5,398 nucleotides of DNA from JAZLIC01 sp045617225 (GTDB lineage: Bacteria > Bacillota > Clostridia > Monoglobales > Monoglobaceae): assembly GCA_045617225.1 (NCBI GenBank), contig JAZLIC010000133.1, forward strand, positions 1 to 5,398, given 5' to 3'. The position numbers and the translations under genes were made by a program. The first letter of the stretch is position 1. Each line of letters begins with the position of its first letter. A model generated the notes under the pieces. The model made no database searches and was not told the DNA's origin. It worked only from the letters and a program-made list of their open reading frames with translations. This document shows, piece by piece, positions 1 through 5,050 of the stretch.

Positions 1-684
1 TAATTCAAGTTCAAGCGGTTTAAATACACATTTTTCGTCCAAATATTCGTCTGAACAACTGTCAGTATAGCCTGACACATATCCGATATCGGGAGTGTAC
101 TCTGCCTTGTAAATTCCGTCCGAAAAAGTAAAACTGAATTGTGCGGCAGGCTCATTGAATTGCCTGAGCGTGCCTGCAAACTCAAGACTGATGGTTCTGT
201 TTACTTCGTCCCAAATGTGCCTTGCAGCATATAACGAATAGCCGTATTTCTCATTCGGACTTGTGGAGTTGTCGCCGCCCAAATCCTCTATGCAAACAGC
301 CGTTCTTCCGCCGATGTTATATCCTTTTATCAGGCTGCCGTTAAATACTACCTTGATATCCGTATCATACACATCGCCCACTATTTTGCCAACCTTGCCT
401 CTTTCAATCTTATTATTTATAGGTTGTGCATTAAATCCTTCCACATCAAGTTGCCTGATACTGTCATCATAATCATAATAAATGCTGTTGCAACTATCTG
501 CAGCTTCTTCAATCACAATCACAGTTCGTCCGCCGATATTGTAAGACGGCACCGCCGATCCGCACACATATGCAATGATGTCGGTGGAATAAATATGTCC
601 AACAATATCACCGTTTTTCGCCATAACCTGCATCGTTGTGCTAAAAATCAAACAACTTAAAATAACAGCTATAAACCTTTTCAT
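1..684 (-). CDS. Secreted protein with two NIGGRT-type repeats (3' end cut by window edge)
   Basis: The reading frame is open from the ATG at 684-682 to the left edge (228 codons, no stop), so the C-terminus lies outside. Residues 1-22 form a Sec signal peptide (MKR, hydrophobic core, likely cleavage after VMA), so the product is probably exported. Residues 27-84 and 101-169 are two copies of one unit: an I-V-G-x-x-Y-x-T-D-I strand, a shared Y-N-I-G-G-R-T loop (48-54 and 122-128), an acidic strand end, then an aromatic-D-(D/E)-x-x-R-x-(L/I) segment (72-79 and 158-165). I recall similar units in clostridial surface proteins beside copper-amine-oxidase-N-like 'stalk' domains; no enzymatic role is visible. 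Residues 170-228 look like another beta-rich region of unknown type. AAAGGTG at 692-698 sits 7 bp before the ATG, and a good promoter lies upstream, so it is transcribed alone or first in an operon. The gene and its export are well supported; the function is unknown. Confidence 0.85.
   Translation of the reverse strand, partial: MKRFIAVILSCLIFSTTMQVMAKNGDIVGHIYSTDIIAYVCGSAVPSYNIGGRTVIVIEEAADSCNSIYYDYDDSIRQLDVEGFNAQPINNKIERGKVGKIVGDVYDTDIKVVFNGSLIKGYNIGGRTAVCIEDLGGDNSTSPNEKYGYSLYAARHIWDEVNRTISLEFAGTLRQFNEPAAQFSFTFSDGIYKAEYTPDIGYVSGYTDSCSDEYLDEKCVFKPLELEL
283..606 (-). repeat. Internal protein repeat, two copies of the NIGGRT unit
   Basis: The conserved cores lie at residues 27-60 (bases 606-505) and 101-134 (bases 384-283) of the secreted protein, offset by 74 residues. 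By eye 18 of 34 aligned positions are identical, including I-V-G, T-D-I and the whole Y-N-I-G-G-R-T stretch. The second copy has a longer insert (about residues 136-150) before its closing W-D-E-x-x-R-T-I segment. This fits an old tandem domain duplication. The divergence argues against a recent DNA-level repeat. Confidence 0.7.
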
Positions 685-725
685 ACACCTTCACCTTTCA
701 TAGTTTTTATCTATTATTTAATTAA

Positions 726-754
726 ATTATAGCATATTAACTATAAAAAATCAA
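726..754 (-). promoter_or_regulatory. Sigma-A promoter of the secreted repeat protein gene
   Basis: On the minus strand the -35 box is TTGATT (754-749) and the -10 box is TATAAT (731-726), separated by exactly 17 bp. A TG dinucleotide one base before the -10 box makes it an extended -10. Transcription would start near 719, leaving a leader of about 35 bases before the ATG at 684. The promoter lies downstream of the tRNA terminator, so the two units appear independent. Confidence 0.75.
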
Positions 755-780
755 CGATTTTAATATGAAGTGCAATAAGT

Positions 781-812
781 AAAAATCCTCGTTCTAAAGA
801 ACGAGGATTTTT
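781..812 (-). terminator. Rho-independent terminator of tRNA-Gly
   Basis: Bases 781-794 and 799-812 form a perfect 14-bp inverted repeat with a 4-base loop. Read on the minus strand, the stem starts at the last A of the tRNA CCA end and its 3' arm ends in five Ts, as expected of an intrinsic terminator. The symmetric A and T ends mean it could also stop plus-strand transcription, but no plus-strand gene enters from the left in this window. Confidence 0.85.
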
Positions 813-886
813 GGAGCGGAAGACGAGATTCGAACTCGCGACGTTCACCTTGGCAAGGTGACGCTCTACCACTGAGCCACTCCCGC
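812..886 (-). tRNA. trnG: tRNA-Gly (anticodon GCC)
   Basis: The 75-base minus-strand sequence folds as a complete cloverleaf. The acceptor stem GCGGGAG pairs with CTTCCGC (one G-T wobble). The D arm is GCTC/GAGC with loop AGTGGTA. The anticodon stem TCACC/GGTGA carries the loop TTGCCAA, giving anticodon GCC (codons GGC/GGT). The T arm has the standard TTCGAAT loop with stem GCGAG/CTCGT. The discriminator base is T and CCA is encoded. It is a single gene, not part of a cluster, with its own promoter and terminator. Confidence 0.97.
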
Positions 887-897
887 ACAACACTGTC

Positions 898-926
898 AGT
901 ATATCATAAAAAATTTTTATTGTCAA
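898..926 (-). promoter_or_regulatory. Strong sigma-A promoter of tRNA-Gly
   Basis: On the minus strand the -35 box is a perfect TTGACA (926-921) and the -10 box is TATACT (903-898), with a 17-bp AT-only spacer apart from one G. An A-rich run just upstream (about 927-934) resembles an UP element. The predicted start, near 891, is about 5 bases before the mature tRNA 5' end, so the 5' leader removed by RNase P would be very short. This is typical of a highly expressed stable-RNA promoter. Confidence 0.88.
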
Positions 927-950
927 GATTTTTTTTGCAATTTGTATGAA

Positions 951-978
951 GTATTCACAAAAATTTCGAGGATATAAA
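951..978 (+). promoter_or_regulatory. Weak candidate promoter for the small ORF and perhaps murA
   Basis: TATTCA (951-956) and TATAAA (973-978) are separated by 16 bp. The -10 box matches consensus at five of six positions, but the -35 box at only about three. This is the best plus-strand candidate I found between the tRNA promoter and murA. No stronger one is visible in the 80 bp directly before murA. It is offered as a possibility only. Confidence 0.25.
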
Positions 979-1027
979 AAAGCACTTTGAAGAAAATAAA
1001 AATGAAATCAAAATTAAACTATCGCAT

Positions 1028-1032
1028 GGAGG
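1028..1032 (+). promoter_or_regulatory. Ribosome binding site of the 38-codon ORF
   Basis: GGAGG lies 5 bases before the ATG at 1038. It decides the start in favour of 1038 over the in-frame ATG at 1002, which has no purine-rich site before it. It is also the main reason to take this short ORF as a real gene or the remnant of one. Confidence 0.75.
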
Positions 1033-1037
1033 TTTCA

Positions 1038-1154
1038 ATGAAAAAGATACTATTTTCCCTTCTTTTGGTTACATCTCTTTTTTTATGCTCAAAAACATTC
1101 ACGCCTGTTTTTGCAAGCGAAGAAAGTGTAACCGTTATTATTTCAGAAAACTGA
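1038..1154 (+). CDS. Short exported peptide, or truncated secreted-protein stump
   Basis: Thirty-eight codons run from an ATG with a strong GGAGG site to a TGA. Residues 1-26 are a textbook signal peptide: M-K-K-I, a hydrophobic core of about 12 residues, then T-P-V-F-A with cleavage expected after Ala26. Only 12 residues would remain (SEESVTVIISEN). That start resembles how clostridial copper-amine-oxidase-N/stalk proteins begin after their signal peptide (E-x-V-T-V-x-x-x-G/N), so the most economical reading is a gene that lost everything after its first domain strand. No continuation of such a domain is apparent in the 80 bp before murA. The alternative is a genuine short secreted peptide. 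It lies on the same strand as murA and could share its transcript. The ORF itself is clear; its status as gene or remnant is not. Confidence 0.5.
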   Translation: MKKILFSLLLVTSLFLCSKTFTPVFASEESVTVIISEN

Positions 1155-1159
1155 CAAAA

Positions 1160-1179
1160 AGGGCGGTGAATTCCGCCCT
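1160..1179 (-). terminator. Hairpin with T-run on the minus strand (orphan terminator)
   Basis: AGGGCGG (1160-1166) and CCGCCCT (1173-1179) form a perfect 7-bp GC-rich stem with a 6-base loop. On the minus strand the stem runs directly into TTTTT, the form of an intrinsic terminator. On the plus strand it is followed by AAGCC, so it should not terminate well there. No minus-strand gene lies upstream of it within the murA region, so its natural client is unclear. It could block antisense transcription or be left over from a lost gene. Confidence 0.55.
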
Positions 1180-1220
1180 AAGCCGCATACATAACAGAAT
1201 TTTTGTAAATAATTATTCGG

Positions 1221-1228
1221 AAAGGGTG
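1221..1228 (+). promoter_or_regulatory. Ribosome binding site fixing the TTG start of murA
   Basis: AAAGGGTG ends 6 bases before TTG at 1235-1237. No ATG or GTG in the same frame has a comparable site, and starting at TTG gives an N-terminus that aligns with MurA proteins (Lys22 and Asn23 fall at the same numbers as in E. coli). The TTG start is therefore well supported. Confidence 0.75.
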
Positions 1229-1234
1229 ATTTGA

Positions 1235-2488
1235 TTGTCAGAATATATTGTTTCTCCATGTGAAAATTTAAACGGCATTGTTACTGTAAGCGGCTCTAAA
1301 AACTCTGCACTACCTATTATGGCGGCAGCACTTTTATCAAGCGATACTTCTACATTGTATAACATACCAAAGCTTTCGGACACGGAAAATATGTGTATGC
1401 TTATAGAAAAAATCGGCGGAAAAATTATCAAAAATAGTACAAACGGATTGGAAATATCTTTAAATGATTTAAAACCCAAATCGGTAACATACGAGCTTGC
1501 AAGCAAATTCAGAGCGTCAATACTGCTTATGGGTCCTCTTCTCGCACGTCTTGGAAAAGTGCGTATTCCACTGCCGGGCGGTTGCCCAATCGGGACAAGA
1601 CCTATTGACTTGCACCTGAAAGGTTTTAGTGCGCTTGGCGTAAAATTAAAGCAAGGGCATGGGTATATTGACGCCAAATGCGAAAAATTGGTCGGCACGC
1701 GTGTATATCTTGATTTTCCGAGCGTCGGTGCAACGGAAAATCTTATGATTGCCGCTTGCCTTGCAGAGGGTGAAACAATTATAGAAAACGCCGCAACCGA
1801 GCCTGAAATCATTGACCTTTCGGAATTCTTAGCCAAGATGGGTGCAGAGATTGAAAACGCAGGCGGTGATACAATACGCATTGTCGGCAAAAAAGAGCTT
1901 CATTCCGCCTCTCATACAATTATTCCCGACCGAATCGAAGCAGGAACATTTTTAACTGCGGCGGCAATTTGCAAAGGCAAAATCAGGCTTAATAATGTTA
2001 TTCCGAATCACCTAAAACCAATTACTGCAAAGCTTGAAGAAATGGGACTTAATCTTGAAATCGGAGATACATTCATCGATCTTGATGCACAAAACAAGTT
2101 TCACGCTGTTGATATAAAAACCTTGCCGTATCCGGGGTTTCCAACCGATATGCAATCACAATTTATGGCACTTATGAGCGTTGCCGAAGGTACGGGCGTT
2201 GTAGTTGAAACTATATTTGAAAACCGATTTCTGCAAGTCCCCGAGCTTTGCAGAATGGGTGCAAATATTAAAATTGACGGCAGAAGCGCCGTAATAAACG
2301 GTATTAAAAAGTTAAGCGGAGCAAAAGTAAAGGCAACCGACTTGCGAGCAGGTGCCGCACTTGTAATTGCCGCATTGGCAGCAACAGGAGATACCGAAAT
2401 CAGCGACATTGAACACATTGAGCGCGGATATGAGGAATTCGAGAAGAAGTTATCAAGTATTGGTGTAAAAATAACTAAAAAAACATAA
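1235..2488 (+). CDS. murA: UDP-N-acetylglucosamine 1-carboxyvinyltransferase (MurA)
   Basis: MurA transfers enolpyruvate from phosphoenolpyruvate to UDP-GlcNAc in the cytoplasm, the first committed step of peptidoglycan synthesis. The 417-residue product has the usual family length (about 420) and the EPSP-synthase-type fold spread over the whole chain. Expected active-site residues are visible: Lys22-Asn23 in S-G-S-K-N-S, Arg93 in F-R-A-S-I, Cys117 in P-G-G-C-P-I-G followed by R-P-I-D-L-H, Asp305 in Y-P-G-F-P-T-D-M-Q, and Arg397 in H-I-E-R-G-Y-E. Cys117 matches the E. coli Cys115 alkylated by fosfomycin, so the enzyme is predicted to be fosfomycin-sensitive. Firmicutes often carry two MurA paralogues; this one stands without other cell-wall genes, and I cannot tell which paralogue it is. 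Translation starts at TTG. The gene converges with the DUF218 gene at its 3' end. No clear promoter lies directly upstream. Confidence 0.97.
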   Translation: MSEYIVSPCENLNGIVTVSGSKNSALPIMAAALLSSDTSTLYNIPKLSDTENMCMLIEKIGGKIIKNSTNGLEISLNDLKPKSVTYELASKFRASILLMGPLLARLGKVRIPLPGGCPIGTRPIDLHLKGFSALGVKLKQGHGYIDAKCEKLVGTRVYLDFPSVGATENLMIAACLAEGETIIENAATEPEIIDLSEFLAKMGAEIENAGGDTIRIVGKKELHSASHTIIPDRIEAGTFLTAAAICKGKIRLNNVIPNHLKPITAKLEEMGLNLEIGDTFIDLDAQNKFHAVDIKTLPYPGFPTDMQSQFMALMSVAEGTGVVVETIFENRFLQVPELCRMGANIKIDGRSAVINGIKKLSGAKVKATDLRAGAALVIAALAATGDTEISDIEHIERGYEEFEKKLSSIGVKITKKT

Positions 2489-2512
2489 CTACCGACTAAT
2501 ATCGGTAGTTAT
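2485..2512 (-). terminator. Terminator between convergent murA and the DUF218 gene
   Basis: ATAACTACCGA (2485-2495) and its exact complement (2502-2512) form an 11-bp stem with a 6-base loop. On the minus strand the hairpin begins 3 bases after the DUF218 gene's TAA and is followed, after one G, by seven Ts, so it is a good terminator for that operon. On the plus strand the stem includes the murA stop codon but lacks a T-run, so it would terminate murA less efficiently. Confidence 0.8.
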
Positions 2513-2515
2513 GAA

Positions 2516-3271
2516 TTATCCGATTATCCAGGTTTTAAGTATTGCCAGGCTTTCTCTGATATAACACGGCAAAATATTATACCATTTAAGTCCCGTGTGC
2601 ATACTATGTACCTGCTTAAAGCCTTCATCTTTTGCCAAATACAGGCTTCTGTACATATGAAAGTCGTTTGTTATTACATTGATACTGTAATCACCTTTTA
2701 GTACTTCATCGAGAATTGTTTTTGAAAACCGCATATTTTCTCTTGTAGAAGTGGACTCGGTTTCCATCAAGATTTTATCTTCGTCCGCTCCGTTTATTAC
2801 AAGATAGTTTTTCATAACTTCGGCTTCGCTAAGTCGCTCACCGTTTCCCATACCGCCCGTTACAACTATATACGCATCGGGATTTTTTTCATGGTATATA
2901 AGAGCCTTATCAAGTCTAAGCTTGAGCGGTGCACCGGGTTGATTACCTTTAACCCCGGAGCCTAAAACTATAACTACATCTTCGTTATAAGTTACGGTAT
3001 CATTTTGCCCATATATTGCAACAAAGGAAGTTAAAGCGAATTCGCAAATTATAATAGTTATTAAAAATAACTTTAAAATTTTGCCTGATTTTGTTTTAAA
3101 AAACTTGTTCACTTTATCATAAAAGTTTGCCCAAAGCAAAAGCATTGCTCCCAAAACGCCAGTAGCAACTATACCTATCGTTATATTTGCAAAAATAAAT
3201 AGAAACAGGGTTAAAATCAACAAACCTGCACCGATTATCAAAAGCAGAATTCGTATAAATAAATTATTCAT
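2516..3271 (-). CDS. DUF218 (YdcF/SanA/ElyC-like) membrane-anchored protein
   Basis: The 251-residue product has two closely spaced hydrophobic segments (about 5-28 and 30-48), a basic stretch, a third (about 66-87), and then a DUF218 domain from about 97 to the end. Family motifs are visible: V-V-I-V-L-G-S-G (99-106), R-L-D-K-A-L-x-Y (119-126), V-V-T-G-G-M-G (136-142) with S-E-A-E, T-E-S-T-S-T-R-E-N (171-179), T-N-D-F-H-M-Y-R (201-208) and Y-I-R-E-S-L-A (237-243). Relatives SanA and ElyC affect envelope integrity in E. coli, and ElyC has been linked to undecaprenyl-phosphate lipid metabolism; the biochemical activity is poorly defined. Nine bases separate it from the upstream ACT-domain gene, and no clear ribosome binding site precedes its ATG, so translation may be coupled. 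It is the last gene of the operon, followed at once by a terminator. The family call is firm; the role here is unknown. Confidence 0.9.
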   Translation of the reverse strand: MNNLFIRILLLIIGAGLLILTLFLFIFANITIGIVATGVLGAMLLLWANFYDKVNKFFKTKSGKILKLFLITIIICEFALTSFVAIYGQNDTVTYNEDVVIVLGSGVKGNQPGAPLKLRLDKALIYHEKNPDAYIVVTGGMGNGERLSEAEVMKNYLVINGADEDKILMETESTSTRENMRFSKTILDEVLKGDYSINVITNDFHMYRSLYLAKDEGFKQVHSMHTGLKWYNILPCYIRESLAILKTWIIG

Positions 3272-3280
3272 AATTATCAG

Positions 3281-3709
3281 TTATATTGCTAAAATATCGC
3301 TATCGGTCAGCGTATTTATACCGCTTTCCGTAAGCACCTTTTCAGCAAGAGGAGTATCATCAACACGGATAACAACATACGCTCCAAATGCTTTAGAAGC
3401 AGTGAATGCATACATATACTCAACATTGATATCGGCATTTCCCAAAATATTTAAAATATTTTTTAAAGAGCCGACTTCGTCTTTCATTTCAACAGCGATA
3501 ACATCAGTTATTGCAACAAGGACGATGTCTTCTAAAACAACTTTTGCCTTTTCAACATCAGATACAATTAAACGGAGAATACCAAAGTCTTTTGTATCTG
3601 CAATACTCATAGCACGAAGATTTATCTTTTCATCAGATAAAGCCTTAACTATATCAATTAAACTTCCGGGTTTGTTTTCAACAAACGCCGATAATTGCTT
3701 AACAGCCAC
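3281..3709 (-). CDS. Tandem ACT-domain protein, PaaK-associated
   Basis: The 142-residue protein consists of two ACT domains and nothing else. Domain one spans about residues 3-68 (Q-L-S-A-F-V-E-N-K-P-G-S-L at its first strand and loop; G-I-L-R-L-I-V later). Domain two spans about 70-140 (D-E-V-G-S-L; N-V-E-Y-M-Y-A-F; A-Y-V-V-I-R-V). ACT domains bind amino acids or similar small ligands and act as allosteric sensors. Stand-alone double-ACT proteins of this type are recurrent neighbours of phenylacetate-CoA ligase in anaerobes, often with indolepyruvate oxidoreductase genes, but their ligand is not established to my knowledge. The start is GTG at 3709-3707, supported by a perfect AAGGAGG 7 bases upstream. 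The gene follows paaK by 16 bp and precedes the DUF218 gene by 9 bp, so it is very likely co-transcribed with both. Regulation of, or partnership with, PaaK is inference from context. Confidence 0.92.
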   Translation of the reverse strand: MAVKQLSAFVENKPGSLIDIVKALSDEKINLRAMSIADTKDFGILRLIVSDVEKAKVVLEDIVLVAITDVIAVEMKDEVGSLKNILNILGNADINVEYMYAFTASKAFGAYVVIRVDDTPLAEKVLTESGINTLTDSDILAI

Positions 3710-3716
3710 TTTTATT

Positions 3717-3723
3717 CCTCCTT
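3717..3723 (-). promoter_or_regulatory. Consensus ribosome binding site for the GTG start of the ACT gene
   Basis: AAGGAGG on the minus strand lies 7 bases before GTG (3709-3707) and 2 bases after the paaK stop codon. It decides the GTG start, because the next in-frame ATG would fall deep inside the first ACT domain. The strength of the site suggests the ACT protein is made at a high level relative to its neighbours. Confidence 0.8.
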
Positions 3724-3725
3724 AA

Positions 3726-5036
3726 TTATGAATTATGAAGTTTTCTCTTATCAATTATTCTTACCGCTTTTCCTTCGCTTCTTGCGATTGATTTAGGCGG
3801 CACAAGATGAATATTCGGACCAATACCAAGCATAGTTCGCATAGCTGACTCCAACTTTTTTTCCATCTTTTGCGCATTACTAACTTTATCGGAGAATTGC
3901 TCAGGTAATACTTCAACATTTATATCAAATGTATCGGAGTTATTTACACGGTCGATTATAATTTGATAATTTGATGTATAACCTTCGTTTAATAAAACAG
4001 TTTCAATCTGGCTTGGGAATACATTTACGCCGCGAATAATCATCATATCATCGCTTCTGCCCATCGGCTTACACATCTTTACATGAGTTCTGCCGCATGA
4101 ACACTTTTCCCTTGAAAGCACGCAAATATCTCTTGTTCTGTATCTAAGAAGCGGAAAACCTTTCTTATCCAAAGATGTAAATACTAGTTCACCTGCCGTA
4201 CCGTCAGGCAGAACTTCGCCCGTGTCCGGGTCAATAATTTCAACATAGAAATGGTCCTCGTTGATATGCATACCGTTTTGTTCGGAACATTCAAACGCAA
4301 CTCCGGGGCCGCTTATCTCGGTTAAACCATAAATATCATAAGCTTTTATGCCAAGACTTTCTTCAATACTCTTTCTCATTTCTTCTGTCCAGGGCTCTGC
4401 TCCGAAAATACCTATTCTAAGCTTATTATCCTCAGGCTTATATCCTGCTTCTGCAAGATATTCGCCGATATATGCGGCATAAGACGGCGTACAGCAAAGA
4501 ATTGTCGCACCTAAATCCATCATAAATTGAACCTGACGTTCAGTATTTCCGGAAGACATCGGCAGAGTCAGACATCCGACTTTGTGAGAGCCGCCGTTAA
4601 TACCGGCACCACCGGTAAAAAGGCCGTAGCCATAGCAAATCTGGCATATATCTTCATTACTTCCTCCTGCTGCCACGATTGCTCTTGCGCAACATTCGTC
4701 CCAAATATCAATATCTTCCTGGGTATAAAACGCAACCACTCTCTTTCCGGTAGTACCGGAAGTTGAATGGATACGCACACAATCTTTAAGGTCGGCACCT
4801 AACAGACCAAAAGGATATGACTCACGAAGGTCTGCCTTTGTCAAAAACGGAAGCTTTTTTATATCCTCAACGCCGTTTATGTCATCAGGTGACACATTCT
4901 TCTTATCCATCAAATCACGATAGTACGAAACATTTTCATATACATAACGGACTTGCTCTTTTATTTTTTTATTCTGTATTTTTAAGATTTCTTCCCTACT
5001 TGCAGTTTCTATTTCGGGACTGTAATAATTCTGCAT
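3726..5036 (-). CDS. paaK: Phenylacetate-CoA ligase (adenylate-forming)
   Basis: PaaK-type ligases activate an aryl or organic acid with ATP to an acyl-adenylate and then to its CoA thioester, in the cytoplasm. The product, 436 residues from the ATG at 5036, has the usual length. Motifs in order: the phosphate-binding loop T-S-G-T-T-G-K (92-98), I-F-G-A-E-P-W (210-216), Y-G-L-T-E (236-240), R-Y-R-T-R-D (298-303), C-S-C-G-R-T (312-317), G-R-S-D-D-M-M-I-I-R-G (326-336) and the catalytic-lysine region E-G-K-A-V-R (421-426). The compact C-terminal domain (about 326-436) fits PaaK, not long-chain acyl-CoA ligases. The GTG 15 bases upstream is less likely to be the start because the GGGGAG site would lie inside it. 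The upstream symporter and downstream double-ACT gene suggest import, activation and sensing. In anaerobes without a full aerobic phenylacetate pathway, these enzymes may instead work with aryl-acids from amino-acid fermentation, so the true substrate is uncertain. Confidence 0.95.
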   Translation of the reverse strand: MQNYYSPEIETASREEILKIQNKKIKEQVRYVYENVSYYRDLMDKKNVSPDDINGVEDIKKLPFLTKADLRESYPFGLLGADLKDCVRIHSTSGTTGKRVVAFYTQEDIDIWDECCARAIVAAGGSNEDICQICYGYGLFTGGAGINGGSHKVGCLTLPMSSGNTERQVQFMMDLGATILCCTPSYAAYIGEYLAEAGYKPEDNKLRIGIFGAEPWTEEMRKSIEESLGIKAYDIYGLTEISGPGVAFECSEQNGMHINEDHFYVEIIDPDTGEVLPDGTAGELVFTSLDKKGFPLLRYRTRDICVLSREKCSCGRTHVKMCKPMGRSDDMMIIRGVNVFPSQIETVLLNEGYTSNYQIIIDRVNNSDTFDINVEVLPEQFSDKVSNAQKMEKKLESAMRTMLGIGPNIHLVPPKSIARSEGKAVRIIDKRKLHNS

Positions 5037-5043
5037 TTTATTT

Positions 5044-5049
5044 CTCCCC
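5044..5049 (-). promoter_or_regulatory. Ribosome binding site deciding the paaK start
   Basis: GGGGAG on the minus strand lies 7 bases before the ATG at 5036-5034. An alternative in-frame GTG at 5051-5049 overlaps the symporter stop codon by one base, but the site would then fall within its own coding region and nothing comparable precedes it. The ATG is therefore preferred, giving a 14-bp gap to the symporter gene. Confidence 0.7.
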
Positions 5050-5050
5050 A

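Noticed and set aside
263..660. Two overlapping plus-strand open frames
   Set aside because: They are antisense to the secreted repeat protein, which has a signal peptide, ribosome binding site, promoter and internal repeats. The plus-strand peptides have none of these.
652..684. Possible lipoprotein signal (Cys11 in the secreted repeat protein)
   Set aside because: The cysteine falls inside the hydrophobic core only 11 residues from the start, and about 10 more hydrophobic or neutral residues follow before the A-type cleavage region. This is too early for a lipobox.
741..926. A 61-codon minus-strand open frame
   Set aside because: It covers the tRNA-Gly gene, its promoter and its terminator. 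The apparent peptide is simply a translation of the tRNA.
1002..1037. Upstream in-frame ATG extending the 38-codon ORF by 12 residues
   Set aside because: It lacks a ribosome binding site and would put charged residues before the signal peptide, whereas GGAGG fits the ATG at 1038 exactly.
1155..1234. Riboswitch or T-box leader before murA
   Set aside because: The gap is only 80 bp and contains one short hairpin with no T-box sequence, specifier stem or plus-strand terminator.
1213..1890. A 225-codon minus-strand open frame
   Set aside because: It lies wholly opposite murA, whose catalytic motifs are all intact. The predicted protein is a low-complexity Ser/Ile/Pro-rich shadow with no family features and no ribosome binding site.
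2101..2418. A minus-strand open frame of 105 codons
   Set aside because: It is antisense to the conserved C-terminal half of murA, including the Asp305 and Arg397 regions, and has no recognisable protein features.
3722..3740. Short AATTATGAA direct repeat at the 3' end of paaK, partly echoed near 2510
   Set aside because: It is only about 8 bases long in AT-rich sequence around stop codons, with no inverted ends or target duplication. This is not enough to call a mobile-element remnant.
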